DNA of 5,951 nt from Candidatus Blautia equi (GTDB lineage Bacteria; Bacillota; Clostridia; Lachnospirales; Lachnospiraceae): positions 1 through 5,951 of the forward strand of contig JAGHUU010000218.1 of assembly GCA_018064695.1 (NCBI GenBank), in the 5' to 3' direction. The position numbers and the translations under genes are program-made. Shown here one piece after another: positions 5,567 to 5,951 of the stretch. Within the stretch, counting starts at the first letter, position 1, and each line of letters opens with the position of its first letter. The notes beneath the pieces were generated by a model. The model was not told the DNA's origin. It did not search any database and saw only the letters and a program-made list of their open reading frames with translations.

Positions 5567-5951
5567 GAAAGCATATTTTCCACTTTTTGTGGATCTGTCA
5601 GATAAAAAGATCCTGGTAGTGGGCGGCGGAAACGTAGCTACCAGACGTGTAAAAACTTTGCTTCCATTTACCAAGCAGATCATGGTCATTGCACCAAAGA
5701 TGACCGAAGAGCTGTACCGCATGGTAAAGATGGGAACCGTATCCGGTGACTTCCGCGAGGTGAAGAAAACAGATTTTGAGGATGTCTATATGGTCCTTGC
5801 CTGCACAAATGACGAGCAGGTAAACAACAATATCTATTATATCTGCAAGGATATGGGCATTTATGTAAACCTGGCCAACAGCAAGGAGAAATGCGATTTC
5901 TTCTTCCCTGGTGTTGTAAAGAAGGATGAGGCCGTGGTAGGTATTACCGCC
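5559..5951 (+). CDS. Precorrin-2 dehydrogenase, SirC/Met8/CysG-N family (C-terminus beyond window)
   Basis: This enzyme family oxidises precorrin-2 to sirohydrochlorin with NAD+; some members also insert iron to make siroheme. The 131 codons present cover most of the NAD-binding domain, and the frame is open at the right edge. The N-terminus reads YFPLFVDLSDKKILVVGGGN, with the dinucleotide-binding loop and following Arg pair in GGGNVATRR (22-30). Further landmarks are VLACTNDEQVNN (79-90) and FFFPGVVKKDEAVVGITA (114-131). The Asp expected in the NVxD segment appears as Asn107 (NLANS, 104-108), by eye alignment. The start codon lies within hemA (overlap 5559-5566), with GGAG at 5548-5551 seven nt upstream, so coupling with hemA is likely. 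The product would be the substrate of divergently encoded CbiK. Whether it also chelates iron cannot be judged from this part. Confidence 0.9.
   Translation, partial: MSKKAYFPLFVDLSDKKILVVGGGNVATRRVKTLLPFTKQIMVIAPKMTEELYRMVKMGTVSGDFREVKKTDFEDVYMVLACTNDEQVNNNIYYICKDMGIYVNLANSKEKCDFFFPGVVKKDEAVVGITA

Noticed and set aside
1..5951. CRISPR arrays, tRNA or rRNA genes, insertion sequence ends
   Set aside because: No regularly spaced direct repeats, tRNA-like cloverleaf, rRNA segment or transposase-like frame was seen on either strand.

Overview
This window looks like chromosomal DNA from an anaerobic Firmicute, most likely a Lachnospiraceae-type Clostridium. The grounds are GGAGG-type ribosome binding sites, near-consensus sigma-A promoters with 17-18 bp spacers, a SpoVK-like AAA+ ATPase, and an anaerobic CbiK cobaltochelatase next to hemA and a precorrin-2 dehydrogenase gene. 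The family assignment is inference from protein character and gene order, since no search could be run.

Layout. Positions 1-1680 hold a two-gene minus-strand unit. It contains a CbxX/CfxQ/SpoVK-type AAA+ ATPase with a long acidic tail, then a membrane-anchored or secreted protein of unknown function whose start overlaps the ATPase stop and which runs off the left edge. The unit has its own strong promoter (1741-1769). Positions 1681-1889 are non-coding and also hold an inverted repeat and a terminator. Positions 1890-3218 (minus) encode a MocR-type regulator: a GntR winged helix fused to an aminotransferase fold. It carries Arg where the PLP-binding Lys is expected, and its last codons lie inside a 31-bp near-perfect palindrome. 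The gap 3219-3380 holds a candidate promoter and operator for this regulator and the terminator of cbiK.

Positions 3381-5951 are a divergent tetrapyrrole locus. cbiK (minus) and hemA (plus) are driven by back-to-back promoters in a 167-bp gap. hemA overlaps by 8 nt with a downstream gene for the CysG N-terminal/SirC/Met8 family, which is cut by the right edge. HemA makes the first committed intermediate of tetrapyrrole synthesis from glutamyl-tRNA. The SirC-like enzyme would oxidise precorrin-2 to sirohydrochlorin, and CbiK would insert cobalt into sirohydrochlorin. The locus therefore points to the anaerobic (early cobalt) branch of cobalamin synthesis, with siroheme as a possible second product.

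I saw no clearly new system. The best candidates for follow-up are the ATPase/membrane-protein pair, the Lys-to-Arg MocR regulator with its flanking palindromes, and the shared cbiK/hemA control region.
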